Shown in pieces: positions 1 through 6,732 of a DNA stretch of 11,799 bases. Origin of the DNA: JASFEQ01 sp050122535. GTDB taxonomy: Bacteria; Desulfobacterota; DSM-4660; Desulfatiglandales; HGW-15. Where the stretch lies: positions 1 to 11,799 of the forward strand of contig JASFIT010000101.1 in the NCBI GenBank assembly GCA_050122535.1, given 5' to 3'. The notes beneath the pieces were generated by a model. The model was not told the DNA's origin, searched no databases, and was given only the letters and a program-made list of their open reading frames with translations. The number at the start of each line of letters is the position of its first letter. Position 1 is the stretch's first letter. The translations under genes were made by a program, and so were the position numbers.

Positions 1-150
1 AACCGCTAGGGTGCTCCCGGGGAAATTCTCCCTTACCGCCTCAATGGCCGGAGTGGACATCACCAAATCCCCAACCCAGTTGGTGGTTCTGATTAATATG
101 CGGTGGATTTTAGTCTTATCTATTGGCTTGTGACCAGAAACGCTCAGCAT
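1..150 (-). CDS. waaF: Lipopolysaccharide heptosyltransferase (WaaF-like), N-terminal 50 codons, cut by the window edge
   Basis: Reading the minus strand from ATG at 150-148 gives 50 open codons to the left edge. Residues 18-30 read ILIRTTNWVGDLV and continue with MSTPAIEAVRENFPGS, the N-terminal signature of ADP-heptose:LPS heptosyltransferases (GT9 family); TNWVGD followed by a MSTPA-type stretch is typical of heptosyltransferase II. The family adds L-glycero-D-manno-heptose from ADP-heptose to the inner core of LPS on the cytoplasmic face of the inner membrane. The first 17 residues before the core strand are slightly long and the ribosome site is weak, but a stop codon lies 15 codons upstream in frame and this is the only ATG between it and the motif. 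It is the last visible gene of the lipid A operon, 68 bases after the methyltransferase. Family assignment is firm; the choice between WaaF and another GT9 member is inferred from about 50 residues. Confidence 0.85.
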   Translation of the reverse strand, partial: MLSVSGHKPIDKTKIHRILIRTTNWVGDLVMSTPAIEAVRENFPGSTLAV

Positions 151-218
151 AACGGGCTTACATTCGAAATTGTCTTCTTTCTGTTGATTTTAACCCATCT
201 GAAACAACTTATCGCAAC

Positions 219-890
219 TCATTTTTTCTTGCACACAAACATCCAATCTTCTCGGTGAAGGGATGGAATCATGGCCGAATCCTTTCTGAACACCCGAATC
301 TCTTGCTGAATAATGAAATGGTTGCTCAGAACTTCCCTGATTATTTTTAGCGTATATGAATAGGGGTGCGCATCCTCTCTGAAAATGGGTAGCCATCTCT
401 CTATAAACCTGCGGGCCGTTGCTATGGGGGGAGGGTGTAGAAAAATACCGAGCACAAATACTCCATCTCTCTTCATGACCCGACGCATTTCTGCCAGTGC
501 CTTGTCAGGATCAATCATGTGGTCCAAGGCATTGACACAGAGCACCACGTCGAAACTTTCATCCGGTTTGGGAATATCTTCGGACGTGCTGCAAATCTTC
601 TCACCCTCGGGGAGCCTTTCCGGATAAGTCTCCAAATAGGAATCCATTAGGGGGTCCAGGTAGGTCTTTAGACCCACACTGAATAATTGCGCCGAGCAGG
701 TTGGCCCGCAACCCACGTCAAGAATAGTTGAATGGGTATCCAGCTGTTCTTCTATCCTTTTTAGAACTGGGCCATAGCGTGATATAACGCGGTCCATTTG
801 GGATTTTAATACACGGTCTCTTTGCCAAAAAGCATCCTCTTTGGACTGTGCAGCGGACCACCGCTTCTCTCGCTCTCCACTACTTTCCAT
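219..890 (-). CDS. Class I SAM-dependent methyltransferase in the LPS operon
   Basis: A predicted 223-residue cytoplasmic methyltransferase of the class I Rossmann type (Methyltransf_11-like). From the ATG at 890, SAM-binding motif I is ILDVGCGP (residues 56-63). A later acidic stretch leads into SFDVVLCVNALDHM (post-motif/motif II region) and then EMRRVMKRDGVFVLG, the usual strand with the 'LKPGG'-like turn. The substrate cannot be told from sequence. Start choice: the open frame extends to a GTG at 911, and another ATG lies at 896, but the GAGG at 903-900 is spaced nine bases from the ATG at 890 and only three from the one at 896, so 890 fits best. The gene begins just after the acyltransferase stop and precedes a heptosyltransferase, so a role in modifying an LPS or glycolipid intermediate is possible but only inferred from context. 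Confidence 0.85.
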   Translation of the reverse strand: MESSGEREKRWSAAQSKEDAFWQRDRVLKSQMDRVISRYGPVLKRIEEQLDTHSTILDVGCGPTCSAQLFSVGLKTYLDPLMDSYLETYPERLPEGEKICSTSEDIPKPDESFDVVLCVNALDHMIDPDKALAEMRRVMKRDGVFVLGIFLHPPPIATARRFIERWLPIFREDAHPYSYTLKIIREVLSNHFIIQQEIRVFRKDSAMIPSLHREDWMFVCKKK

Positions 891-923
891 TCCCATTTCC
901 CTCACTTTCACAGTTCCGTGATT

Positions 924-1829
924 TCACATGGCGCTCGGTTGATCTGCGAGGATGCAATATGGTTTCGTCTTCCAGCGCCTGTGGAACCAGAAATACTGGT
1001 CCGGATGGGCTCTAACCTGCCTAGCAATGATGCTGGTGAACCGTGCTGTGTTCTCTTCCACATCCTTTGTTTTGTCCCCGGTCTCTATCAGTTCAACTTC
1101 AGGCTCAATGAAGATTCGATAACGGCCATCCGCCTGCCTGATAGGAAAAATGGGAATCACAGGAGCCTGAGTTCTTAGAGCCAGAAGCGCCAATCCCTTA
1201 TTGGTACACGCCCACCTTCCCAAAAACTTCACAAACACCCCGTCATACCAATCCACATTCTGATCCAGGAGGATGCCCACCCCCTTGTTTTCCTTAATCG
1301 CTCCTAAAACCCTTCTCATTCCTCGCTGCTTCATGATGATCTCCGTCCCAAACTTTGAGCGCAGCCCATTTACCAGCTCATCCAGAGGCTCAAAATCAAT
1401 GGGCCTTGCAACCACTGCCCCTTTCATATCACTGAATCGAACAGCTAATGCCGCGGACATGAGTTCCCAATTTCCAAAGTGCCCTGTGAGCAAAAAAACA
1501 CCCTTTCCTTTCTCAAATGCTTGAACAAGATTCTCTTCCTGCTCAAAGACCACATACTTGCCCAGGTTCTCAGGGTTGAGTCGCATGATATGGGGGACTT
1601 CGAAGAACATCTGGCCGAAATGCCTTATGACTTTCCGGTTCAGCCTTTTCGCTTCGGCCTCGCTCATGGAATCTCCCAAGCTTTTCTGAATATGCTCCAG
1701 GGATAAGGCTGTCCTTTCAATGGGGATCATGGCGAAGACCGTGCCCAGCATCTTCCCAAAGAACTGCCCTACCCCTAAAGGAATGTACGACATCATCAGA
1801 ACGATCGTATGCAGCAGCCTATAAATCAT
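924..1829 (-). CDS. lpxL: LpxL/HtrB-family lipid A lauroyl acyltransferase
   Basis: A 301-residue inner-membrane acyltransferase of the lysophospholipid/lipid A acyltransferase superfamily (LpxL/LpxM/HtrB). Known members transfer a secondary acyl chain from acyl-ACP to Kdo2-lipid IVA. The N-terminus has a hydrophobic anchor (about residues 1-36). The catalytic HX4E motif is HFGNWE with H117 and E122. GVGILLDQN (183-191) and the C-terminal FWFHRRWKTKP (280-290) are the other family landmarks. Length matches the family's usual 290-310 residues. The ATG at 1829 has an AGGA immediately upstream. It lies 60 bases after lpxK and 33 bases before the preferred methyltransferase start, in one transcriptional direction, consistent with stepwise lipid A maturation. 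Which acyl position or chain length it uses (LpxL versus LpxM type) cannot be read from the sequence. Confidence 0.93.
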   Translation of the reverse strand: MIYRLLHTIVLMMSYIPLGVGQFFGKMLGTVFAMIPIERTALSLEHIQKSLGDSMSEAEAKRLNRKVIRHFGQMFFEVPHIMRLNPENLGKYVVFEQEENLVQAFEKGKGVFLLTGHFGNWELMSAALAVRFSDMKGAVVARPIDFEPLDELVNGLRSKFGTEIIMKQRGMRRVLGAIKENKGVGILLDQNVDWYDGVFVKFLGRWACTNKGLALLALRTQAPVIPIFPIRQADGRYRIFIEPEVELIETGDKTKDVEENTARFTSIIARQVRAHPDQYFWFHRRWKTKPYCILADQPSAM

Positions 1830-1889
1830 ATCCTAAACGAATTCCTCCACCAAATTTCCGCAATCTGGATCAGCGTCCCAAATTTTGCC

Positions 1890-3002
1890 CTACTCACCCC
1901 TAATTCCCCCTTCTGAAATCCGAAATCTTTCCACTTTTTCCTCCACCATCTTGAAGAACTTCTCTCGATCATCTAGAAGACTGAACTTGATGGTGAGGTA
2001 AGCCAGATCGGGATATGCAGGAACAAAATTCTCCATACGGACCCAGTCTTTTTCTGTTGTTATCAGGTAATCTGCCTTGAGCCTTCTCTTTTCGGTCATC
2101 AATTCCTGGATTTCACGGCTCTGGTAGGAATGGTGATCTCTGAAAACCTTGAAGAAAACCAACTCGGCTCCCAGCTCGGTTAGTGTCTTCATGAACACAT
2201 CCGGACGCGCAATCCCTGCAAAGCCCATGATATCCATGCTATTGATGAGGTCAACATTTTTGACCAATCTTCTACTGGGGATGACGATCTTTTCAGGCAG
2301 GTGATCGCTTCTGAAAATGGGTTTGCTCGGAAATCTATTCTTTAGGTCATCTATCAATTCATCAATCGATCCATCAGGTCCGGATCGTGTGATGACTAAG
2401 GAATCAGCCCTTTTCAGTTCGGTGACCGGCTCCCGGAGCGGCCCCCGTGGCAAGAGATATCCATTTCCAAAAGGATTTGACGCATCTAGTAGAACCAGAT
2501 CCAAGTCCCTCTTCAAAGACAAGTGCTGAAAACCGTCGTCGAGTATAAAGAAGTTGGTTCTAAATTTATTGTGGGCGAATTGGCCCCCTAGATAGCGTTT
2601 TGGGGCAACAACCACAGGGACTCCTGGAAGTTTCTTGGCCAAAAGATAGGGCTCATCGCCCGCCTCAAGAGGTCCAGCGTTCACCTGATTGCCATCCGAA
2701 ACCTCCAGGACTTTCCCTTTGTGCCAACCCCCATAACCCCTGGAGAGTATAGCCACCCGATATCCCTCATCCAAGGCCCATTGCGCAAGCATACAGGCCG
2801 CCGGGGTTTTGCCCGTTCCTCCTACAGTCAAATTCCCGATGCTAACAACAAACCCTGGCAGGGATCTCCTCTTTTTTCTTTGGTAGGCCGTAAGCCGGAG
2901 CCTAACCCCTAATCCATACAGATAGGAGAAGAGTGCTAACGGTAGGGTCGTGGGAGAGATGCTCCTTCTTTCATGTATGCGTGACCAGTTAATGGGACTC
3001 AT
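1890..3002 (-). CDS. lpxK: Tetraacyldisaccharide 4'-kinase LpxK
   Basis: LpxK phosphorylates the 4' position of the tetraacyl disaccharide-1-phosphate with ATP to make lipid IVA, at the cytoplasmic face of the inner membrane. The 370-residue product shows an N-terminal membrane-associated helix (about residues 20-40, with YLYGLGVRLR). The Walker A loop is GNLTVGGTGKTP (56-67), followed by SRGYGG (87-92), GDEP (115-118), the LpxK-specific DDGFQH (155-160), LLPRGPLREP (183-192) and a C-terminal TTEKDWVRM. All are hallmark motifs, and the length is normal or slightly long. The ATG at 3002 has no strong Shine-Dalgarno, but the N-terminal WSRIHERRS segment aligns with the way LpxK proteins usually begin. 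It is the first gene of the leftward LPS operon in this window, and the 477-base region upstream separates it from a divergent gene. Confidence 0.97.
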   Translation of the reverse strand: MSPINWSRIHERRSISPTTLPLALFSYLYGLGVRLRLTAYQRKKRRSLPGFVVSIGNLTVGGTGKTPAACMLAQWALDEGYRVAILSRGYGGWHKGKVLEVSDGNQVNAGPLEAGDEPYLLAKKLPGVPVVVAPKRYLGGQFAHNKFRTNFFILDDGFQHLSLKRDLDLVLLDASNPFGNGYLLPRGPLREPVTELKRADSLVITRSGPDGSIDELIDDLKNRFPSKPIFRSDHLPEKIVIPSRRLVKNVDLINSMDIMGFAGIARPDVFMKTLTELGAELVFFKVFRDHHSYQSREIQELMTEKRRLKADYLITTEKDWVRMENFVPAYPDLAYLTIKFSLLDDREKFFKMVEEKVERFRISEGGIRGE

Positions 3003-3027
3003 GGGTCATTCGTCATTTGCTCGCCCC

Positions 3028-3093
3028 GTGAAACGCTTGCCCTGTTAAATCTCGAAGGGCCATTTAACCGGGGCGCCTGAGCGCCTGTTTCAC
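3028..3093. repeat. Imperfect inverted repeat upstream of lpxK
   Basis: Outer arms GTGAAAC (3028-3034) and GTTTCAC (3087-3093) pair perfectly. Inside them GTTAAAT (3044-3050) and ATTTAAC (3062-3068) pair perfectly around an 11-base loop. The bases between the two pairs are GC-rich and only partly complementary. The layout suggests an extragenic palindromic element or an RNA hairpin in the lpxK leader. No protein partner or terminator T-run is visible. Confidence 0.6.
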
Positions 3094-3097
3094 TCGA

Positions 3098-3189
3098 GTC
3101 ATTCCTTTATTTGTTATTCGTCAATTCCGAGTGTTCAATCTTCAATTGTCACCCGTCAATCGTCAATCTCTAATGGTCAATCCTCAATG
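3098..3189. repeat. Degenerate short tandem repeats (TCAAT-type)
   Basis: Between 3120 and 3189 the motif TCAAT occurs seven times at irregular intervals of about 7-21 bases, often as GTCAATC or TTCAATC. Related GTCATTC words lie nearby at 3097 and near 3006. On the minus strand the patch reads as repeated ATTGA(C/A)GATTGA units. Spacing is irregular and the units are very short, so this is not a CRISPR array. It looks like low-complexity intergenic repeat expansion. Confidence 0.6.
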
Positions 3190-3322
3190 CTTAAAAAGGG
3201 AACCTTATTGGCCTGGCTCTATTGTGTCAACGCCTAGTTCCGTCCTCCATCCCCCATTTTATCACGAAAAAGACTTGACCTAACCTAAAGCCATTCTCGT
3301 TTACATACTAAAATGATTTTTA

Positions 3323-3351
3323 TTGATTTTTTATTTACTTTAAGTTAATAT
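3323..3351 (+). promoter_or_regulatory. Predicted sigma70-type promoter for the DUF5679 gene
   Basis: TTGATT (3323-3328) and TAATAT (3346-3351) are separated by exactly 17 bases, and the -10 region sits in a strongly AT-rich stretch about 130 bases upstream of the small gene at 3480. The AT-rich composition makes chance matches likelier, so this is a prediction. The implied leader of roughly 120 bases shows no recognised riboswitch. Confidence 0.45.
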
Positions 3352-3479
3352 AACCTAATGTTTTTTAATTAATAAATCAAGGGTTTTTCGGTATCCTCGA
3401 TTCTTTTCCCTATCTTCCCATCAAATGGGTTCTGTAAGACAAATGGTTTAACAACAAAAAAACGAAAGGGGGTGAAAAA

Positions 3480-3620
3480 ATGGAAGCCTATTGCGTTAAA
3501 TGCCGAGCCAAAAAAGAGATGAAGGACCCCAAGAGTATAACGATGAAGAATGGCAAACCAGCCACTCAAGGCGTATGTCCAACCTGTGGCACCAAGATGT
3601 TCAGAATAGGAAAGGCTTAG
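3480..3620 (+). CDS. Small zinc-ribbon protein of the DUF5679 family
   Basis: A 46-residue protein starting at ATG 3480 behind a strong purine-rich ribosome site (AAAGGGGGT, six bases before the ATG). It begins MEAYCVKCRAKKEM, contains MKNGKPATQGVCPTCGTKMF and ends RIGKA. C5/C8 and C33/C36 form two CxxC knuckles of a zinc ribbon. This pattern matches the DUF5679 family of short conserved proteins found in many bacteria; the family's function is unknown, and nucleic acid or protein binding is only a guess. The gene is complete and monocistronic by appearance. It has its own upstream AT-rich promoter region and is followed 18 bases after its stop by a long perfect hairpin. Its strand is divergent from lpxK. 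Confidence 0.9.
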   Translation: MEAYCVKCRAKKEMKDPKSITMKNGKPATQGVCPTCGTKMFRIGKA

Positions 3621-3637
3621 TTTCCACTTTACTCCAC

Positions 3638-3699
3638 ACCGACCCTGAGCCCCTCGGCCTTGAGCTCGGAGCCGAAAGGTTGGCAGGCTCAGGGTCGGT
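3638..3699. repeat. Long perfect hairpin (14-bp stem) after the DUF5679 gene
   Basis: ACCGACCCTGAGCC (3638-3651) is the exact reverse complement of GGCTCAGGGTCGGT (3686-3699). The 34-base loop contains a second stem, TCGGC (3654-3658) with GCCGA (3671-3675), around a GAGCTC palindrome. There is no T-run after the stem, so classical intrinsic termination is doubtful. It could still protect the 3' end of the mRNA, or it may be a REP-like extragenic palindrome; the GGCTCAGGG core resembles widespread intergenic palindromes. Confidence 0.75.
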
Positions 3700-3761
3700 A
3701 GCCCTTGATTATCTGCCCTTAAGATGGGCCTAGGGTCTAGATATTCTTTGTAGGTACTCCC

Positions 3762-4187
3762 GTGACTCCTGAACCCAAGGAACCCCCTCGTTGGCCAAAA
3801 TGGACTCTATTCATTTCCTTTCTTATGACCGTGCCAGTTCCATACTTTATGCTGGTTGTAGGCGGCATAGTCCCAACATTCTGCATTATCTTTCTAGCCA
3901 TCCAAGGACTCCTTGTTGCTTTGCCAAAATTTACGGCTGAAGGATTCTGGATGCTCGGCATACTGTGGACGCACGTCCTGATCCTGGGAGGCCTTCTCTA
4001 TTTCGCAGCGGCCGGCACTGCCTGGGTACTATTTCGTGTGTTCCCTCATCGCCTTGCCCCCCTGTTTGTGGTGGGGTTGATTGTCGCTCTTTTCGTGACA
4101 TCCATCTTTGAAATATATCGGGTGCCAGGACACAATAGTGCGCCGACGGCAAATCTATTTCGTGTATTTAGGGATATTACTCATTAA
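3762..4187 (+). CDS. Unrecognised integral membrane protein with about four transmembrane helices
   Basis: A 141-residue protein that I do not recognise. The start is a GTG at 3762; a stop lies eight codons upstream and no ATG is available in between, and a weak TAGG is found about eight bases before it. A proline-rich, charged N-terminal stub (residues 1-13) is followed by hydrophobic segments at about 15-36, 38-55, 62-92 (a long one, ending in the arginine and histidine at 92-97) and 98-118. A polar tail follows (119-141). It carries no catalytic motif that I can see. The stop codon TAA is directly followed by the ATG of the frame leading into the next gene, so the two may be co-transcribed. 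It could be a small membrane subunit or a stand-alone hypothetical; nothing narrows this down. Confidence 0.65.
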   Translation: MTPEPKEPPRWPKWTLFISFLMTVPVPYFMLVVGGIVPTFCIIFLAIQGLLVALPKFTAEGFWMLGILWTHVLILGGLLYFAAAGTAWVLFRVFPHRLAPLFVVGLIVALFVTSIFEIYRVPGHNSAPTANLFRVFRDITH

Positions 4188-4316
4188 ATGCTGGCTACAC
4201 GGGCCCTTTCCATGCTTGGACTTTGCGCAGCATGGAACCTGAGCACCTTGGGATCGTCGACTCGCACCTTTAGCTGGGGGTCCCTGGCTCAGTCGTTGGG
4301 ATGTCCCATTCCAGAA

Positions 4317-5024
4317 ATGATGAGAGATAATAGACGTATTTTTCTAATTTTTTTGAGCCTTGGACTCCTTGTTCTTTTCTCCATTCAGTCCGTCGCGGCT
4401 ACAGATTATGAAGAGAGCCTCGTCGCTCAGAGGGCTTGCGGTATCTCAGGTGTTCCTTGTTCGAACAGGGCTTTTGAGGCAAAACAAATCAGACGGTTTT
4501 CTGGAAAAGTTAGTCGAGGTGACGAAGACCTACATCTGAAACTCTCCTCCGGGTCTTTAATTACGCTTACTAATTCCAAGCGTAACAATGAGAGAAGAAA
4601 ACTCTATTGGTTCATAACCTATTACCAGCATACCGGATATTTTCTCGTCCAAGTTCGTGGCTGGGAAAGCCTCCTCTATTTGATGATCAATGCTTCTAAT
4701 GGTCAGATTCTGAGTCTTAGCGGCATTCCTATTATTTCAAAGGACCTTAAGCGATTCGTGGTAACTTCTTTGGATTTGGAAGCAGGATACCGCCCCAACA
4801 GGATCACTGTTTTTCGTTTTGAAGATGAGGGGATCAAACAAGAGTGGTCTAAGGATTACAAAGCTTCAGGCCCATCAGATGCATTATGGATTAACAACAC
4901 CGTCATTACCTATTTTGAGAATACCTCTGAGGACGGGGGACGGACGCTCAACAAGAGGCCTGTAAATTTGCAGTTGAAGGAGGGTGAATGGAGAATGCTG
5001 ATAAAAGAGCAAAAAGAAGAATAA
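4317..5024 (+). CDS. Unrecognised secreted beta-rich protein with N-terminal signal peptide
   Basis: The open frame begins at ATG 4188, but a typical signal peptide starts only at the ATG-ATG pair 4317/4320: a charged MMRDNRR, a hydrophobic run FLIFLSLGLLVLF, then SIQSVAA before TDYEE. I therefore place the start at 4317 (235 residues) and treat 4188-4316 as a leader. Neither start has a good Shine-Dalgarno. The mature part is rich in alternating beta strands (KLYWFITYYQ, YFLVQVRGWE, LYLMINASNGQ, FVVTSLDLEAG, ITVFRFEDEG, TVITYFENTSEDGG), suggesting a beta-propeller or beta-sandwich domain in the periplasm or at the surface. There is no lipobox cysteine in the signal peptide. It follows the membrane protein gene closely. 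Function unknown. Confidence 0.65.
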   Translation: MMRDNRRIFLIFLSLGLLVLFSIQSVAATDYEESLVAQRACGISGVPCSNRAFEAKQIRRFSGKVSRGDEDLHLKLSSGSLITLTNSKRNNERRKLYWFITYYQHTGYFLVQVRGWESLLYLMINASNGQILSLSGIPIISKDLKRFVVTSLDLEAGYRPNRITVFRFEDEGIKQEWSKDYKASGPSDALWINNTVITYFENTSEDGGRTLNKRPVNLQLKEGEWRMLIKEQKEE

Positions 5025-5056
5025 CAAAAGCAACATTCAAAACCTTAACACCCCCT

Positions 5057-5066
5057 AAATCCCCCT
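5057..5066. repeat. Solo copy of the 10-mer AAATCCCCCT
   Basis: This 10-mer is identical to the left arm of the inverted repeat at 6733-6769, but no AGGGGGATTT partner is found nearby. It lies in the 150-base gap between the secreted protein and the Pmp3 gene, which otherwise shows only a weak GCCCAT/ATGGGC pairing. It may be a remnant of the same dispersed intergenic repeat. Confidence 0.4.
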
Positions 5067-5174
5067 CATAGGCCCATCTAAGTCGAAATGGGGCATAGGT
5101 TTATAGATTTTACGCCCAATCTGTGGTAAGGCTGACTTCCGTGTTTAACGAACAAAAATGAAGGAGGCAATCGA

Positions 5175-5378
5175 ATGAGGTACTTACTGGCAGTAATTCT
5201 TCCGCCTGTGGCTGTTTTGATTTGCGGTAAACCCATACAAGCCATTCTCAACTTGGTTCTGACTCTTCTATTTTGGATTCCGGGGCTGATCCACGCTATA
5301 TTCGTCGTCAACGGCTATTATGCTGATCAGCGGACAGATAGAGTTATCGAGGCCATAAAAGAAAAGGAATCCGTGTAG
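5175..5378 (+). CDS. Pmp3/YqaE-family small membrane protein (UPF0057)
   Basis: A 67-residue protein with the whole Pmp3 (YqaE/stress-induced hydrophobic peptide) pattern: LLAVILPPVAVLICGKP, then ILNLVLTLLFWIPGLIHA and VVNGYYADQ. Two transmembrane helices (about 2-17 and 21-45) are joined by a short turn with the conserved cysteine and lysine. The polar tail is RTDRVIEAIKEKESV. Family members in plants, yeast and bacteria are linked to ion homeostasis and membrane stress; the biochemical role in bacteria is unsettled. The ATG at 5175 has a good GGAGG seven bases upstream. It is 44 bases ahead of the DUF2959 lipoprotein on the same strand, so a shared transcript connected with envelope stress is plausible but inferred. 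Confidence 0.92.
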   Translation: MRYLLAVILPPVAVLICGKPIQAILNLVLTLLFWIPGLIHAIFVVNGYYADQRTDRVIEAIKEKESV

Positions 5379-5422
5379 TTCTTATTATTGCCTTTGTTTG
5401 TTCCCCAAGAAGGAGGAAATCT

Positions 5423-6088
5423 ATGACCAAATCCATCATGAGTATTGAGCTCAGGTTGGCCACTCTTTTCACGATTCTATTATTCTTAATCGGTTGTGAA
5501 ACCACCTATTACAAGACGATGGAGAAGTTTGGCTACCACAAGCGTGATCTGATGGTTGAGCGCGTTGAGGAGGCCCGCGACGCCCAGGAAGATGCTAAAG
5601 AACAGTTTGAATCGGCCTTGGAAAAGTTCAGTAGCGTGCTGAAATTTGAGGGGGGAGAGCTGGAGAAAAAATACAAGGCGCTTAAGGCGGAGTATGAGAA
5701 GAGCGAGTCAAAAGCCGAAGCCGTGGGAGATCGTATCGAAGCGGTGGAGGATGTGGCTGAAGACCTTTTTGAGGAATGGCAAGATGAATTGAACCAATAT
5801 ACCAACCAGAGCCTGCGCCGAAGAAGTGAACGTAAATTGAAGCAGACACGAAAACAGTATTCCCAACTCATCAGGGCCATGAAACGGGTTGAAAAGAAAA
5901 TTGACCCTGTCCTCTCTGCCTTTAGAGATCAGGTGCTGTACCTGAAGCATAATCTGAATGCCCGCGCCATTGCCTCATTGAGAAATGAGTTGGTTTCGGT
6001 CGAAGCGGATGTGGCCTCCCTTATCCAAGACATGGAAGCCTCAATCGCAGAGGCCAACACCTTTATTAAGGCCATAGAAAAGGAATAG
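5423..6088 (+). CDS. DUF2959 coiled-coil lipoprotein
   Basis: A 221-residue predicted lipoprotein. The N-terminus has a hydrophobic signal (residues 10-24) ending in the lipobox LIGC with C25 as the lipidation site, then ETTYYKTMEKFGYHKRD. This TYYKTMEKFG.HKRD start, followed by long charged helices, is characteristic of DUF2959. Residues about 40-110 and 150-215 have heptad-like patterns rich in Glu, Lys, Ala and Arg, so extended coiled coils are expected. There is no Asp after the lipid Cys (it is Glu), so outer-membrane sorting is likely but not certain. An excellent AGGAGG precedes the ATG at 5423. The methyltransferase starts only six bases after its stop, indicating an operon. The family's function is unknown; a periplasmic structural or envelope role is a guess. 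Confidence 0.9.
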   Translation: MTKSIMSIELRLATLFTILLFLIGCETTYYKTMEKFGYHKRDLMVERVEEARDAQEDAKEQFESALEKFSSVLKFEGGELEKKYKALKAEYEKSESKAEAVGDRIEAVEDVAEDLFEEWQDELNQYTNQSLRRRSERKLKQTRKQYSQLIRAMKRVEKKIDPVLSAFRDQVLYLKHNLNARAIASLRNELVSVEADVASLIQDMEASIAEANTFIKAIEKE

Positions 6089-6094
6089 CTCACC

Positions 6095-6721
6095 ATGAGT
6101 CCTTACGACACGCCTGACGAAGAAGAAGTGGACAGGATCAACCGACTCCAACGGGAAGTGTTTGATGAACTATATCACCTGTTTGATCCTCCTCTGCCGG
6201 AAGGCGTGCCGAAACGCTTAGAGAGGATCGTTGCATCGGCTGAAATGGTCAACGGTGACAATGTTCTGGACGTGGGCTCTGGTACGGGCGTTTTGGTGCC
6301 ATTGATTCGAAAATATGGGCCGGCCCGCCTTTTTGCCTGCGATCTTTCAGAGGCCATGCTGAGGCAACTGAAGAAACATCACCCGAATGTGGAGGCCATC
6401 GTTTCAGATATTAGGGAGCTTGCCTTACCCGATTTGATTCTTGACGTGGTTTTCATCAACGCATGTTACCCCAATATTGTGGACAAAGTGGGTGCCCTTA
6501 CAAATCTTGGCAGAATGACCAGACCAGCAGGCCGCATGGTTATCAGCCATCCACTGGGGAAAGCATTTATTGATTCCCTAAAGGAAAAAGTCCCCTTTCC
6601 CCTAGATGATTTTCCGGAAAAGTCTGAGGCCGATATCCTGTTTAAACCTTTTGGATTTAGCATAAAAGAGTTTCTTGACGAGCCAGAACTCTATATCCTC
6701 GTCCTCACAAAACAGAATTAG
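6095..6721 (+). CDS. Class I SAM-dependent methyltransferase
   Basis: A 208-residue cytoplasmic methyltransferase. Motif I is VLDVGSGTG (57-65), followed by LFACDLSEAMLRQLKK (motif II with the acidic residue that binds the ribose of SAM), then AIVSDIREL, and VVFINACYPNIVDK where motif IV would lie. The C-terminal half has RMVISHPLG and ends ELYILVLTKQN. The N-terminal 50 residues contain a charged helix, FDELYHLFDPPLPEGVPKR, that may cap the active site. The substrate is unknown. It starts six bases after the DUF2959 gene with a GGA about 11 bases before the ATG, so translation may be coupled. It is followed by an inverted repeat at 6733-6769 that may mark the end of the transcript. It shares only the SAM fold with the methyltransferase at 219-890. 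Confidence 0.88.
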   Translation: MSPYDTPDEEEVDRINRLQREVFDELYHLFDPPLPEGVPKRLERIVASAEMVNGDNVLDVGSGTGVLVPLIRKYGPARLFACDLSEAMLRQLKKHHPNVEAIVSDIRELALPDLILDVVFINACYPNIVDKVGALTNLGRMTRPAGRMVISHPLGKAFIDSLKEKVPFPLDDFPEKSEADILFKPFGFSIKEFLDEPELYILVLTKQN

Positions 6722-6732
6722 CATCCACCGCA

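Noticed and set aside
3120..3189. Possible CRISPR-like array in the TCAAT patch
   Set aside because: The repeated unit is only 5-7 bases, spacing is irregular, there are no unique spacers of constant length and no cas gene is in the window.
3120..3300. Minus-strand promoter for lpxK among the TTGAC-like words
   Set aside because: Several TTGA(C/A) words occur because of the repeats, but none has a convincing -10 box at the right distance.
3003..3479. tRNA or other structured RNA gene in the lpxK/DUF5679 gap
   Set aside because: No cloverleaf elements or conserved T-loop sequence were seen; only the repeats and the AT-rich promoter region stand out.
4188..4316. ATG 4188 as the true start of the secreted protein
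   Set aside because: It gives 43 residues with no recognisable character ahead of a textbook signal peptide, and has no Shine-Dalgarno at a proper distance. It cannot be fully excluded because the 4317 start also has a weak site.
5533..5950. Serine-rich minus-strand frames opposite the DUF2959 gene
   Set aside because: The Ser/Phe-rich composition is what the antisense of Glu/Lys-rich coiled-coil codons gives.
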